From NCBI RefSeq assembly GCF_003096715.1, contig NZ_QEOL01000023.1, positions 1 through 64,000 on the forward strand: a stretch of 64,000 nt of DNA, read 5' to 3'. Position 1 is the first letter of the stretch; the number at the start of each line of letters is the position of its first letter. The DNA is from Paraburkholderia silvatlantica. GTDB taxonomy: Bacteria; Pseudomonadota; Gammaproteobacteria; Burkholderiales; Burkholderiaceae. Positions 33,345-42,697 of the stretch are shown here, one piece after another. The notes beneath the pieces were generated by a model, which was given only the letters and a program-made list of their open reading frames with translations, searched no databases and was not told where the DNA came from. The position numbers were made by a program, and so were the translations under genes.

Positions 33345-35456
33345 ATGATGAGCGTGGTGGGCTGCATCGTCTACAAGCACAATCTGTGGCTCGTCGTAAT
33401 CGCGTTGCTGATCTGCGCCGCGGGCTCGTGGGTCGCCGCGCGGCTCGTCCTGCGCGCGTTCGCCACGCATTCGCTGCAGCGCATGGGCTGGTCGTTCATC
33501 GCGGCCGTCGTCGCCGCCGCCGATATCTGGTGCACGCATTTCGTCGCCATGCTCGGCTTCGAACCGGGCGTGCCGATCGCCTTCGATCCCGTGCTGACCA
33601 TCATGTCGCTGCTCATCGCGCTCGTGGGCAGTTTCGCCGGGTTTCTGCTCGCCACGAGCCATGCCGCGAACCGTCTCACGCGCGCCGCGCCCGCGCTGGG
33701 TGGCGCGATCGTCGGGCTGGCGATCGCGCTCATGCATTACGCGGGCATGCTCGCCTATCGCGTCGAAGGCATCGTGATCTGGAATCGCATTGGGATCGCC
33801 TTGTCGATCGTGTTTGCGGTCTCGATCAGCGCGCTTGCGCTGCATCTCGCCGGCGTGGCCGCAAGGCGCCTGCAGGAGACCGCGGCGAGCGCACGGGCAA
33901 GCGCCGGCGCGTCCGCGCGTCTCGTGGCGGGCGTGCTCGCCCTCGCCATCGCCGCGCTGCATTTCACCGGCATGTCCGCGTTCCAGGTCGTGCCGATGCC
34001 GATCGACGGACACTTTTCGAATCCTGCCGCGCTGCATGCGCTGGCGCTCGCCGTGGCGTGCATGGCGCTCGTGATCGCGGGCGCGGGCTGCGTGAGCTTC
34101 CTGCTCGACGACAGCGTGCGCGCCGAATCCGTCGAGCATCTGCGCACGATGGCGATGAGCGACATGCTCACCGGCTTGCCCAATCGCGCGAGCTTCAACG
34201 CACGCATCGACGCCGAACTGGCGCGCACGCAGGACACGCGCAAGCTCGCGCTCATCGGCATCGACCTGAACCGCTTCAAGGAAATCAACGACCTGCACGG
34301 CCATCATGCCGGCGACGAAGTGCTGCGCATTCTCGCGCGGCGTCTTTCGAGTCTGATGCGCGAAGGCGAGTTCGTTGCGCGCATGGGCGGCGACGAGTTC
34401 GTGGCGCTCACGCGCTTCGCCTCGCGCGAGGAACTCGGCGATCTGCTCTCGCGCCTCGAAACGGCGCTGTACCGGCCGGTGCGCTACGACGACGCCGAAC
34501 TGCTTTCGGGCGCGAGCCTTGGCGTCGCCATCTATCCCGACGACGCCACCACCAAGACGGTGCTCATCAACAACGCCGACCTCGCCATGTACCGCGCGAA
34601 GGCGGACCTGTCGCAGTCGGTGTGCTTCTACGAGCCGGCGATGGACGAGATCGCGCGGGCGCGCCGCTCGCTCACGCACGACTTGCGCGAGGCGCTCGCG
34701 CGCGGGCAGCTGAGCGTGCACTACCAGGTGCAGACCTCGATCGCGAACGGCGAAATTTGCGGCTATGAAGCGCTGCTGCGCTGGGAGCACCCGCGGCACG
34801 GCTTCATCTCGCCTGCCGAATTCATCCCGCTCGCCGAGGAGAATGGCCTCATTCTCGGCATCGGCGCGTGGGTGCTGCGCGAGGCATGCGCGCGTGCCGT
34901 TTCGTGGTCGCCGCCTTACAAGGTGGCCGTGAATCTTTCGCCCGTGCAGTTTGCGCACGCGGACCTGCCGAAGCTCGTCGAGACCGTGCTGGTCGAGACC
35001 GGCCTCGCGCCCGAGCGGCTGGAACTGGAACTCACCGAGACGACCATTTTCGCGGACCGCGAGCGCTCGCTCGACGTGCTGCAGCGGATCAAGGCGATCG
35101 GCGTGAGTATCGCGCTGGACGACTTCGGCACCGGCTACTCGTCGCTCGACACGCTGCGCTCGTTCCCCTTCGACAAGATCAAGCTCGACCAGTCTTTCAT
35201 CAGCGAGGCCGGATCGAGCCGCCAGGCCACCGCGATCATTCGCGCGGTGCTCGCGCTCGGCAAGAGCCTCGGCATTCCGGTGCTGGCCGAAGGCATCGAA
35301 ACCGAGGCGCAGCTCACGCTGCTCGCCGACGAAGGCTGCGACGAAGTGCAGGGCTATCTGCTCGGCCGCCCGGCGCCGCTCAGCCATCTCGTGGCGAGCG
35401 GGCAGCTGTCGCTCCTCGCCGACGACGAACAGGCGCTGGGCGCCGTGCGAGGTTAA
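33345..35456 (+). CDS. MHYT-GGDEF-EAL cyclic-di-GMP enzyme
   Basis: A 703-residue inner-membrane signalling protein. Residues 1-260 form seven helices with the MHYT-domain motifs (CTHFVAMLGF, LMHYAGMLAY, LHFTGMSAF), a proposed metal or gas sensor. The GGDEF domain follows with an intact active site (RMGGDEFVALTRF). The EAL domain is also intact (GYEALLRWEHP, ELTETTIF, LDDFGTGYSSLD, IKLDQSFI). The protein could therefore make and break c-di-GMP, affecting biofilm and motility. There is no cotranscribed partner. A second possible ATG lies three bases later. Confidence 0.93.
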   Translation: MMSVVGCIVYKHNLWLVVIALLICAAGSWVAARLVLRAFATHSLQRMGWSFIAAVVAAADIWCTHFVAMLGFEPGVPIAFDPVLTIMSLLIALVGSFAGFLLATSHAANRLTRAAPALGGAIVGLAIALMHYAGMLAYRVEGIVIWNRIGIALSIVFAVSISALALHLAGVAARRLQETAASARASAGASARLVAGVLALAIAALHFTGMSAFQVVPMPIDGHFSNPAALHALALAVACMALVIAGAGCVSFLLDDSVRAESVEHLRTMAMSDMLTGLPNRASFNARIDAELARTQDTRKLALIGIDLNRFKEINDLHGHHAGDEVLRILARRLSSLMREGEFVARMGGDEFVALTRFASREELGDLLSRLETALYRPVRYDDAELLSGASLGVAIYPDDATTKTVLINNADLAMYRAKADLSQSVCFYEPAMDEIARARRSLTHDLREALARGQLSVHYQVQTSIANGEICGYEALLRWEHPRHGFISPAEFIPLAEENGLILGIGAWVLREACARAVSWSPPYKVAVNLSPVQFAHADLPKLVETVLVETGLAPERLELELTETTIFADRERSLDVLQRIKAIGVSIALDDFGTGYSSLDTLRSFPFDKIKLDQSFISEAGSSRQATAIIRAVLALGKSLGIPVLAEGIETEAQLTLLADEGCDEVQGYLLGRPAPLSHLVASGQLSLLADDEQALGAVRG

Positions 35457-35467
35457 ACGCCGCTTCG

Positions 35468-36223
35468 TCAGGCGTGCGTGAGCGTTCTTCGCAGTGCCGC
35501 GAAGAACAGCTCCGACTGCAATCGCTCGCCCTGAATCTGGTCGGCCACGCGCTGCGCGAGATCGGCCGCCACGGGCCGCAACGCACGTCCGGTGGAGCCT
35601 GCGAGCACCTGCGCGGCGCACGCGCGCTCCAGGTAATAGAGGTCGTCGAACGCGTAGTCGATGCGCTCGCCGCACACCACCACGCCGTGGTTGCCGAGGA
35701 AGCCGATATCCTTGCCGGCGAGCGCATGCGCAATGCGCTCGCCTTCCTCGGGGCCGAGCGCGAGCCCGTTGTACTCGCGGTCGAGCGCGACGCGGCCGTG
35801 GTAGCGCATGGCGTTCTGCGACAAGGTCGTATCGAGCCCGCAGTCCTCCGTGAGGGTGAGAGCGGTGGCGTACGGCATGTGGGTATGCAGCACGCAGGCC
35901 TTCCTTGCGATTGCATGGATCGCGGCGTGAATAAACATCGCCGTCGGCTCTACGGCGTGGCGGCCGGCCATGACGCTCCCCTGTGCGTCGACGATGACGA
36001 TATCGTCGGCCATCACCTCGCTCCACATCAGGCCGCGCGGGTTCAGCAGAAAGAGGCCGTTTTCGCCGGGAAGCTCGACGCTGAAGTGATTGCAGACGCC
36101 TTCGCCCAGTCCGAAATGCGCGGCGGCACGCAGCGCGAGCGCGAGGTCTGCGCGCAGCGTCGCGACTTCCGGGTAGTGGAATAACGCTTCGCTGGCTCCG
36201 GCACGATGCACTGCGTTGCTCAT
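35468..36223 (-). CDS. Class II aldolase/adducin family protein
   Basis: The 251-residue protein has the family fold with metal-binding His residues (VLHTHMPYATALT, and the GNHGVVVCGERIDYAFDDLYY segment). The N-terminal region has the NHFSVELPG motif. Members include fuculose-phosphate aldolase and decarboxylating relatives; this one lacks the features that would point to a particular sugar. The ATG at 36223 was chosen because upstream residues to 36319 do not match the family. It converges with the c-di-GMP gene. Confidence 0.85.
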   Translation of the reverse strand: MSNAVHRAGASEALFHYPEVATLRADLALALRAAAHFGLGEGVCNHFSVELPGENGLFLLNPRGLMWSEVMADDIVIVDAQGSVMAGRHAVEPTAMFIHAAIHAIARKACVLHTHMPYATALTLTEDCGLDTTLSQNAMRYHGRVALDREYNGLALGPEEGERIAHALAGKDIGFLGNHGVVVCGERIDYAFDDLYYLERACAAQVLAGSTGRALRPVAADLAQRVADQIQGERLQSELFFAALRRTLTHA

Positions 36224-36493
36224 GGGTCGTGGCTCCTGTTTTTCAGATGACCGCGTTGCGTTGGTGTTCGAGAAGCATAGCTCGCGCATGCGTTCCGTGT
36301 ACGGGTCGATGTTGCGCACCGCGAAACGCCGCGCCCGTCCGCGCGTCGGCAGCGGCTTGAAGCGGCCCGCTCCTGACGGCGCAATCCTGTGAACACCTCC
36401 CCTTAAACCCGGCTTTTCGAGCGATTAACCAGGGGGTGGTTGCCTGACAATCTCCGGAAACGCGGGGTGGGCTCGCACTTTCTCGAGGCAGAT

Positions 36494-37927
36494 ATGTCAA
36501 GCAGCATTACGATCACGGACGAACTGGTTGCTGAAATCGCGAACCGGATGGCCGACGAGGGCCAGAAGGTTTCTCCCATGGCCATCTGGTCCGAAGTGCA
36601 TACCGGCTCGGTGGTCGCAGTGGCTGCCTCGCTGCGCAAGTGGCGCGAAGAGCGTGCGCCGCGCCTGCAGCAGGTCGTCGAACGCCCCGCATTGCCGGAA
36701 GCCGTGACCGACACGATGCGCGACGCGCTCGACCGTCTGTGGACGTCGGCCCAGGACGAGGCCGAGCGCGCCGTGGCGCGCCGCCTGCAGTCGATGCGCG
36801 AGCGCGTCGAGGACGCCTGCGCCGAACGCGACAACGCGCTCGAGGAATTGCAGACCACCGTCCAGGAACTCGACGCCCTGCAAGTCGAGCTCGACAAGAT
36901 GACGCGAGCCTACGAGACCAAGGCCGATGCCGGGTCGGGTCTGGAGGAGGACATCGCGAGCGCGATGCAGCGCGCGGACGCTGCGGAAAAGCGCGCCGAG
37001 GAACTGGCCGGGCGCGTTGCGACGCTCGAGGCGGAACTGGAGCGCGCGGTCGCCGAACTGGCCGCCGAGCGCGAAGCGCACGCGAGCCAGGCCGCCGAAG
37101 CCGAAGCGGCGGCAGCAGCGGCCGCGGCGGGCGAGCAGGCCGGGTCGGCAGCCTTGACCGGGAACGACGAAGCGGAGCGCGCAGCGCTGGAAGCCGCCCA
37201 CGCGGAAGCGGTTGCGAAGCTCGAAGGCGAACTGGAAGCGATCCGCGCGGCGCTGCAGGCCGAGCAGGAAGCGCACGCGGCCCAGCGTGAACAGGCCGCC
37301 GGTGCGCAGGCCGAGCGGGATGCCGCCGCAACCGAACTGCAAAATGCGCAGCAGCAGCTCGCCAGCCTGAGCGACGAGCGCACGGCCGACGCCTCCGAAA
37401 TCGCACGTCTCACGGCGAGCCTGACCGAGGCGCAGGAGCGTGCCGACGCCGCGCAACAGCGCGCGACCGAACTCGCCGAACTGGGCGAATACGCCAGCGC
37501 CGCGGCGTCGAGCGAAGCCGCCGAGGGCGCAGCCGAGGCACAGCCCGGGGCCGCCGATCCGGAAGAAGTCGAGGCGCTGAAGGCCCAGCTTGCCAGCGAG
37601 ACGGCCAGGCACGCGGCCGCGATGACCGATGCGCGCGAGAACATCAAGCGCTGGTCCGAGTACGCGAACGGACTGAAGCAGCAACTGGCCCAAGCCAACG
37701 AAAAGGCGATCGTGGGGCTTGCCCGCAGCGCCGGCGAAGCCTCGCTGAGCCGCCGCCTCGCCGCCGAGCTGGGCCAGGTCGTGCCGGAGCATGAACTGCT
37801 GCGCAAGGAATCCCAGCAGCAAGTGGTCGTCGAAGCGGTCAGCGCCCATCTCGAGCAGCAGGGCTATGCCTACGACGCAAAGACCGGCATGGTGACGAAG
37901 CTGAACACGGAGAACGCGCCGGCCTGA
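36494..37927 (+). CDS. KfrA-like DNA-binding coiled-coil protein
   Basis: A 477-residue protein. The first 90 residues match the plasmid replication-region DNA-binding N-terminal domain (ITDELVAEIANRMADEGQKV, then PMAIWSEVHTGS and SLRKWREER). Almost all the rest is an Ala/Glu-rich coiled coil (about residues 95-400) with heptad-like repeats. KfrA of RK2-type plasmids is a DNA-binding autorepressor whose coiled coil helps stable inheritance. Its presence on this replicon supports plasmid ancestry. GGCAGAT precedes the ATG at 36494; a terminator follows 68 bp after the stop. Confidence 0.87.
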   Translation: MSSSITITDELVAEIANRMADEGQKVSPMAIWSEVHTGSVVAVAASLRKWREERAPRLQQVVERPALPEAVTDTMRDALDRLWTSAQDEAERAVARRLQSMRERVEDACAERDNALEELQTTVQELDALQVELDKMTRAYETKADAGSGLEEDIASAMQRADAAEKRAEELAGRVATLEAELERAVAELAAEREAHASQAAEAEAAAAAAAAGEQAGSAALTGNDEAERAALEAAHAEAVAKLEGELEAIRAALQAEQEAHAAQREQAAGAQAERDAAATELQNAQQQLASLSDERTADASEIARLTASLTEAQERADAAQQRATELAELGEYASAAASSEAAEGAAEAQPGAADPEEVEALKAQLASETARHAAAMTDARENIKRWSEYANGLKQQLAQANEKAIVGLARSAGEASLSRRLAAELGQVVPEHELLRKESQQQVVVEAVSAHLEQQGYAYDAKTGMVTKLNTENAPA

Positions 37928-37994
37928 GCGCGACCGTAGACCGTCCGTTTGATGGCGCATCGCGAGCGCGGTGCGCCAAGCCGTTTTCTCCGTG

Positions 37995-38023
37995 ACCGCT
38001 GCCTGAGTGCAGCGGTTTTTTTT
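37995..38023 (+). terminator. Rho-independent terminator after the KfrA-like gene
   Basis: Perfect 8-bp arms ACCGCTGC / GCAGCGGT with a 6-nt loop are followed by eight T residues in all. Confidence 0.92.
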
Positions 38024-38247
38024 CACCCTTCCCGATGGATCCGCAGGCTGCTGGTGCGTTACGTGCAGCCGAACGGCTTATGTTATGGGACGTTACGCTC
38101 AAGATCGCGAGCGGGGAAGTTACGACCATCGTGGGTGCGCGGTTGCGCATAATGTGCCGGAGGCGGGCCGCTGCGCCCGCTCCAAAAAAGCTTGACCTGG
38201 AGTGCACTCGAAGTCCCACCATTCAGAACGTCGATGAGGAGAAGCGC

Positions 38248-38691
38248 ATGAAGATTGGCGAACTGGCCGCACTCACGGGCCTTTCGGCCCATACGATCCG
38301 CTACTACGAACGTATCGGGCTGATTCCCTATGCCGTGCGCAACGCAACAGGCCAGCGTGCTTATGACCGCTCGGTGCTCGAATGGATCGAGTTTCTGGGC
38401 CGTTTGAAGACCACGGGCATGCCGATTCAGGGCATGTTGCGCTACGCGCAACTGCGCGCGGCGGGCAAGGCAACCGAGCGCGAGCGCGGCGAATTGCTGG
38501 CGGCGCATCGCGAAGCGGTGCGTGCGCAGGTGGCGGAACTCAAGGCGTGTCTTCTCGTCCTCGACAACAAGATCGAAGGTTATTCCCACGCCATGCAAAG
38601 GAACGAGAATGCACACAACGATGAATCAACGCAGCGACGCCCAGCAGGAAAGCCGCCTCGCAAGAGGCAAGCGCATGCTCTCGGCGATTGA
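38248..38691 (+). CDS. MerR-family transcriptional regulator
   Basis: The 147-residue protein starts with the MerR winged helix (MKIGELAALTGLSAHTIRYY, then ERIGLIPYAVRNATGQRAY). A dimerisation helix and a short effector tail follow; the tail has a single Cys and no MerR metal site, so a small organic or redox signal is likelier. It overlaps the next gene by 83 bp, an arrangement often seen with the regulated enzyme. The ATG at 38248 follows GAGGAGAAGC. Confidence 0.9.
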   Translation: MKIGELAALTGLSAHTIRYYERIGLIPYAVRNATGQRAYDRSVLEWIEFLGRLKTTGMPIQGMLRYAQLRAAGKATERERGELLAAHREAVRAQVAELKACLLVLDNKIEGYSHAMQRNENAHNDESTQRRPAGKPPRKRQAHALGD

Positions 38692-39067
38692 CGGCAGCGG
38701 CGGCGAGCACGTGATCGACTCGCTTGCCGACATCGCGCCGGATTTCGCGCAGTATCTGCTCGAATTTCCGTTTGGCGACATCTATGCGCGGCCGGGTCTC
38801 GACCTGCGCTCGCGCGAGATCGCCACCATTGCGGCGCTCACGGCGATTGGCCACGCGCAGCCGCAGCTCAAGGTCCATATCGCTGCGGGCCTGAATGTCG
38901 GCCTCACGCGCGAGGAGATCGTCGAGACGATCATGCAGATGGCCGTGTACGCGGGCTTTCCCGCAGCGCTCAACGGCCTCTTCGCGGCGCGTGAGGTGTT
39001 TGCCCGCGAGGGTATGCGCACTGACGTGGCGGCAACGCAATCCGCGCCCGATCACGCCGTCGATTGA
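38609..39067 (+). CDS. Carboxymuconolactone decarboxylase family (AhpD-like) protein
   Basis: The 152-residue helical protein has the CMD core (DLRSREIATIAALTAIGHAQ, then HIAAGLNVGLTREEIVETIM and GFPAALNGLFAAREVF). The Cys pair of AhpD peroxidase members is absent (positions hold Ala and Gly), so it is more like the decarboxylase or an uncharacterised branch. The ATG at 38609 has AAAGGAACGAGA before it; ATG 38621 is an alternative. It overlaps the MerR gene that likely controls it. Confidence 0.85.
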   Translation: MHTTMNQRSDAQQESRLARGKRMLSAIDGSGGEHVIDSLADIAPDFAQYLLEFPFGDIYARPGLDLRSREIATIAALTAIGHAQPQLKVHIAAGLNVGLTREEIVETIMQMAVYAGFPAALNGLFAAREVFAREGMRTDVAATQSAPDHAVD

Positions 39068-39099
39068 CGGCATTGCGAGGGGCCGGTTAGGCTCGGGCC

Positions 39100-39999
39100 A
39101 TGCGCCCATCCAAAGTCGATCTGAATCTCTTCGTCGTGTTCGAGGCCGTCTATCGAACGCGCAACCTCACACGCGCGGCGGAGTTGCTTTTCATCACGCA
39201 GCCCGCCGTGAGCAACGCGCTCGCGCGCATGCGCAAGTCGTTCGACGATCCGCTGTTCGTGAGCACGCCGGCCGGCATGATGCCTACGCCCGTTTCCGAG
39301 AACATCATTGGGCGCGTGCGCGAGGCGCTGCAGTTGCTCGATTCGAGCACCCATGCCGGCGAACGCTTCGATCCGGCCTCGTCGCAGCGAACCTTCCGGC
39401 TCAGCATGAACGACCTGACCGAGACCATGCTGCTTCCCGCGCTGGGGGAGGTGTTGCAACGTCTCGCGCCAGGCATCCGCATCGAGAGCTACTTCACGAC
39501 GCGCCGCGACGTTCCCGAAGCGCTGGCGAGCGGCGCGGTCCATCTGGCGATCGACGCGCCACTCATCGACGATCCGTACCTGGAGCAGGAGCCGATGGGC
39601 CGCGACCGTTACGCGTGCATGCTGCGCCAGGGCCATCCGTTCGCGAAGAGGAAGCTCACAATCGACGACTACCTGCGCTTCGGCCATATTCATGTGTCGA
39701 GCCGCCGGCAGGGGCCCGGCCTCGTCGACACCGAACTCAACAAGCTGGGGCTCAGGCGCACCATCCAGACCCGCGTTCAGCATTATCTCGTTGCGCCGTC
39801 GATCGCAATGCGTACCGATCTCGTCCTGACCGCGCCGCTCATGTTGCTCAAGCGCTATGACGCACGCATCCTGGCGCTGCCGTTCGATCTTCCCGATCTC
39901 GAGACGCATGGCTACTGGCACCGCAGCGTCGCGGCCGATCCGGCCCATCGCTGGCTGCGCGAGCAGATCGGCCGTCTCATGCGCAAGCAGAGACCATAG
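39100..39999 (+). CDS. LysR-family regulator (NodD/LinR-like)
   Basis: A 299-residue regulator. It starts VDLNLFVVFEAVYRTRNLTR with AAELLFITQPAVSNALARMR and DPLFVSTPAGMMPTP, the NodD/SyrM/LinR-type helix-turn-helix. The effector domain is RTFRLSMNDLTETMLLPALG and so on. It starts 33 bp after the CMD gene on the same strand. The aromatic or nodulation-like ligand preference of the group is suggestive, but the targets here are not known. Confidence 0.9.
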   Translation: MRPSKVDLNLFVVFEAVYRTRNLTRAAELLFITQPAVSNALARMRKSFDDPLFVSTPAGMMPTPVSENIIGRVREALQLLDSSTHAGERFDPASSQRTFRLSMNDLTETMLLPALGEVLQRLAPGIRIESYFTTRRDVPEALASGAVHLAIDAPLIDDPYLEQEPMGRDRYACMLRQGHPFAKRKLTIDDYLRFGHIHVSSRRQGPGLVDTELNKLGLRRTIQTRVQHYLVAPSIAMRTDLVLTAPLMLLKRYDARILALPFDLPDLETHGYWHRSVAADPAHRWLREQIGRLMRKQRP

Positions 40000-40101
40000 G
40001 CCGTAGGTGTCACGAATCGTTATGGTGCGGTATCACCAGAATAAATTTCCTGAATAGCCTGTGTCCCGGTATCGTTTCCGTCATGCTCAGACGAGGTCGG
40101 C

Positions 40102-40776
40102 ATGGCGGAACTTTACCTGGTACGGCACGGGCAGGCGTCGTTCGGCGCCGGAAACTATGACGAGCTTTCATCCCTCGGCGTCGCCCAGTCGCGCTGGCTG
40201 GGCGAATACTGTGCGCTGGCGGGCCTGACGTTCGATTGTGTCGTGACCGGCACGATGCGGCGGCACGCGCAGACCGCCGACGCTTTGCTCGCCGCGATGG
40301 GCGGCGCGCCCGTGGAAATCGTGCAGGACTCGGATCTGAACGAGTACGATTTTCACGCGCTCTTTTCCGCGCTCGGCGAGAGCGGTCTGGCGCCCGGCCT
40401 GCTCGCCCAAGGCTCGAAGAGGGACTTTTACAAGGGGCTCAAGCAGGTCCTGCAGCTTTGGTCCGAAGACAAGCTTCCAGGGCGCATTCCCGAGACCTGG
40501 GGGCAGTTCCAGGCGCGCGTGGAACGCGCGCGTCTCGCCATTCAACGCTCGGGCGGCAAGCGTGTGCTGGTGGTGAGTTCGGGCGGACCGATCGCCGTCT
40601 TCACGCAACAGGTTCTGCAGGCGCCCGCCGCGGCGGCCATCGCGCTCAACCTGCAGATCCGCAACAGCAGCGTGAGCCAGTACGTCTTCAATGACAGCGC
40701 CATGTCGCTGCTCACCTTCAATACCTTGCCGCATCTCGAACAGGCCGGGAGGCGCGAACACGTTACCTATGGCTGA
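40102..40776 (+). CDS. Histidine phosphatase family protein (SixA/GpmB-like)
   Basis: The 224-residue protein has the RHG catalytic motif at residues 7-10 (LVRHGQASFG), then GTMRRHAQTADALL with the second active-site arginine and the VLVVSSGGPIAVF strand, where the second histidine of many members is Ser/Gly. It is the first of a probable operon with the phosphotransferase, SDR and acyl-CoA dehydrogenase genes. The substrate is unknown. Confidence 0.87.
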   Translation: MAELYLVRHGQASFGAGNYDELSSLGVAQSRWLGEYCALAGLTFDCVVTGTMRRHAQTADALLAAMGGAPVEIVQDSDLNEYDFHALFSALGESGLAPGLLAQGSKRDFYKGLKQVLQLWSEDKLPGRIPETWGQFQARVERARLAIQRSGGKRVLVVSSGGPIAVFTQQVLQAPAAAAIALNLQIRNSSVSQYVFNDSAMSLLTFNTLPHLEQAGRREHVTYG

Positions 40777-41818
40777 TTCGAATCCGGATTCCCGCTCCAT
40801 GATGAATGCAAGTCTTCAGTTCGATGTCGATGCACTCGCGCGTTATCTGGCCGCGCACGTACCCGGCTTTCGGGGGCCCATGGCCGTCGAGAAGTTTGCC
40901 GGCGGACAGTCGAACCCCACGTTTCTGCTCGAGGCGCAAAGCGGCCGCTATGTGCTGCGGCGTCAGCCGCCGGGCGAACTGCTCAAGTCCGCGCATGCCG
41001 TGGACCGCGAATTCCGCGTGCTGAGCGCGCTCGGCGACACGCCGGTTCCTGTCGCACGGGCCCTGCATCTTTGCGAGGACCGCGACGTGATCGGCAGCCT
41101 GTTCTACGTGATGAGCTTCGAAGAGGGCGAAATTTTCTGGGACCCGTCTTTGCCCGCGTTGTCCGCCGGAGAACGCGGTGCTGTCTACGATGCGCTGATC
41201 GGCACGATGGCGGCCTTGCACGATGTGGATGTCGAGGCCATTGGCCTCGCCGGCTACGGTCGCGCGGGCAACTACTTCTCACGGCAGATCGACGTGTGGA
41301 CCAGGCAATATCTCGCGGCGCAGACCGACGACCTGGACGCCATGCAAGCGCTGATCGACTGGCTGCCCGCGCATTGTCCGGCCGAAACGGGTAAGGCGGC
41401 GCTCGTGCACGGCGACTTTCGCATCGATAACCTGATTTTCCACCGAGGCACGCCAAAGGTTCGCGCCGTGCTCGACTGGGAACTCTCCACGCTCGGCAAT
41501 CCGCTCGCCGATCTCGCGTACTTCTGCATGTGCCTGCGGCTGCCGCCCAAAGGCCATATCGGCGGTCTCGCGGGGCTGGACAGGGCGGCGCTCGGCGTGC
41601 CGGACGAGGCCGCGATCGTGGAACGGTATTGCAGTTCGCGGGGAATCGGATCGATCGGAAACTGGAATTTTTACCTCGCGTTCAGTTTCTTCCGGCTCGC
41701 GTCGATCGCGCAGGGCGTGAAGAAACGTGCGCTGGGCGGCAACGCATCGAACGAGAAGGCGCGCCAGGTGGGCGAAATGGCCGGTGCGCTCGCGAAGATG
41801 GGTGTGGACGTCATCTGA
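40769..41818 (+). CDS. Phosphotransferase (APH) family protein of acyl-CoA dehydrogenase clusters
   Basis: A 349-residue kinase-like protein. It has an N-lobe with KFAGGQSNPTFLLEA and YVLRRQPPG, and the catalytic HGDFRIDNLIFHRG with the later VLDWELSTLGNPLADLAY metal motif. This family (ACAD10-like) is found beside short-chain dehydrogenase and acyl-CoA dehydrogenase genes in proteobacteria, as here, and in related systems phosphorylates hydroxy-acyl-CoA. The ATG overlaps the preceding stop by 8 bp; ATG 40799 is an alternative. Confidence 0.85.
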   Translation: MADSNPDSRSMMNASLQFDVDALARYLAAHVPGFRGPMAVEKFAGGQSNPTFLLEAQSGRYVLRRQPPGELLKSAHAVDREFRVLSALGDTPVPVARALHLCEDRDVIGSLFYVMSFEEGEIFWDPSLPALSAGERGAVYDALIGTMAALHDVDVEAIGLAGYGRAGNYFSRQIDVWTRQYLAAQTDDLDAMQALIDWLPAHCPAETGKAALVHGDFRIDNLIFHRGTPKVRAVLDWELSTLGNPLADLAYFCMCLRLPPKGHIGGLAGLDRAALGVPDEAAIVERYCSSRGIGSIGNWNFYLAFSFFRLASIAQGVKKRALGGNASNEKARQVGEMAGALAKMGVDVI

Positions 41819-41864
41819 CGGCGCGCTGACGGCGTCTACATGTCGATCTATTGAGGAGACAATA

Positions 41865-42628
41865 GTGACTACTAATTTATTCGATCTGAGCGGAAAGATT
41901 GCTTTGGTCACCGGCGCGAGCCGCGGCATTGGCGAAGAGATCGCGAAGCTGCTCGCGCAACAGGGCGCCCACGCGATCGTGTCGAGCCGCAAGCTCGACG
42001 ACTGCGAGACCGTGGCGCGCGGGATCGGGGAAGCGGGCGGCAGCGCCGAGGCGTATCCGTGCCACGTGGGGCGTCTCGAAGACATCCAGGGCGTGTTCCA
42101 GCACATCCGCTCGAAACATGGCCGGCTGGACATACTCGTGAACAACGCGGCCGCGAATCCGTATTTCGGCCACATTCTCGACACCGATCTTTCGTCCTTC
42201 GAGAAGACCGTGGAGGTCAATCTGCGCGGCTACTTCTTTATGTCGGTCGAGGCGGGCAAGCTCATGCGCGAGCACGGCGGCGGCGCGATCGTCAATACAG
42301 CTTCCGTCAATGCGCTGCAGCCCGGCGACAAGCAGGGCATCTATTCGATCACGAAGGCCGCGGTGGCCAACATGACGCGGGCGTTCGCAAGGAGTGTGGC
42401 CCGCTCGGCATCCGCGTGAACGCCTTGCTGCCGGGCCTCACCAAAACAAAATTCGCCGGTGCGCTGTTCGAAGACCGGGCCCTGTACGAAAGCTGGATGA
42501 CGAAGGTTCCGCTGCGCCGCCACGCGGAACCCCGCGAGATGGCCGGCACCGTGCTCTATCTCGTCTCCGATGCGGCGAGCTACACCAACGGCGAGTGCAT
42601 CGTCGTCGACGGCGGCCTGACGATCTGA
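41865..42628 (+). pseudogene. SDR-family oxidoreductase gene with frameshift
   Basis: The gene starts at GTG 41865 after GAGGAGACAATA. The first part has the NAD(P) motif TGASRGIGEEIAKLL, NNAAANPYFG and the catalytic YSITKAAV. The frame then runs out at a stop at 42417. The remaining C-terminus (LGIRVNALLPGLTKTKFAG to GECIVVDGGLTI) continues in another frame to 42628. The break is near 42384-42394: TTCGCAAGGAG would need one extra base to restore the family sequence AFAKECGP. Either a real mutation or a sequencing indel is possible. The catalytic residues precede the break. Confidence 0.82.
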
Positions 42629-42697
42629 CCATGAAGGCGGTGCGCGTCATTCATGCTCGCGCCGCCCGACATTCACCTGGATTCAAGGAAGAGCAAG

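Noticed and set aside
33213-36026. A 937-codon minus-strand reading frame
   Set aside because: It lies opposite the MHYT-GGDEF-EAL gene and the aldolase-like gene, with Arg/Ala/His-rich low-complexity translation typical of antisense frames in high-GC DNA.
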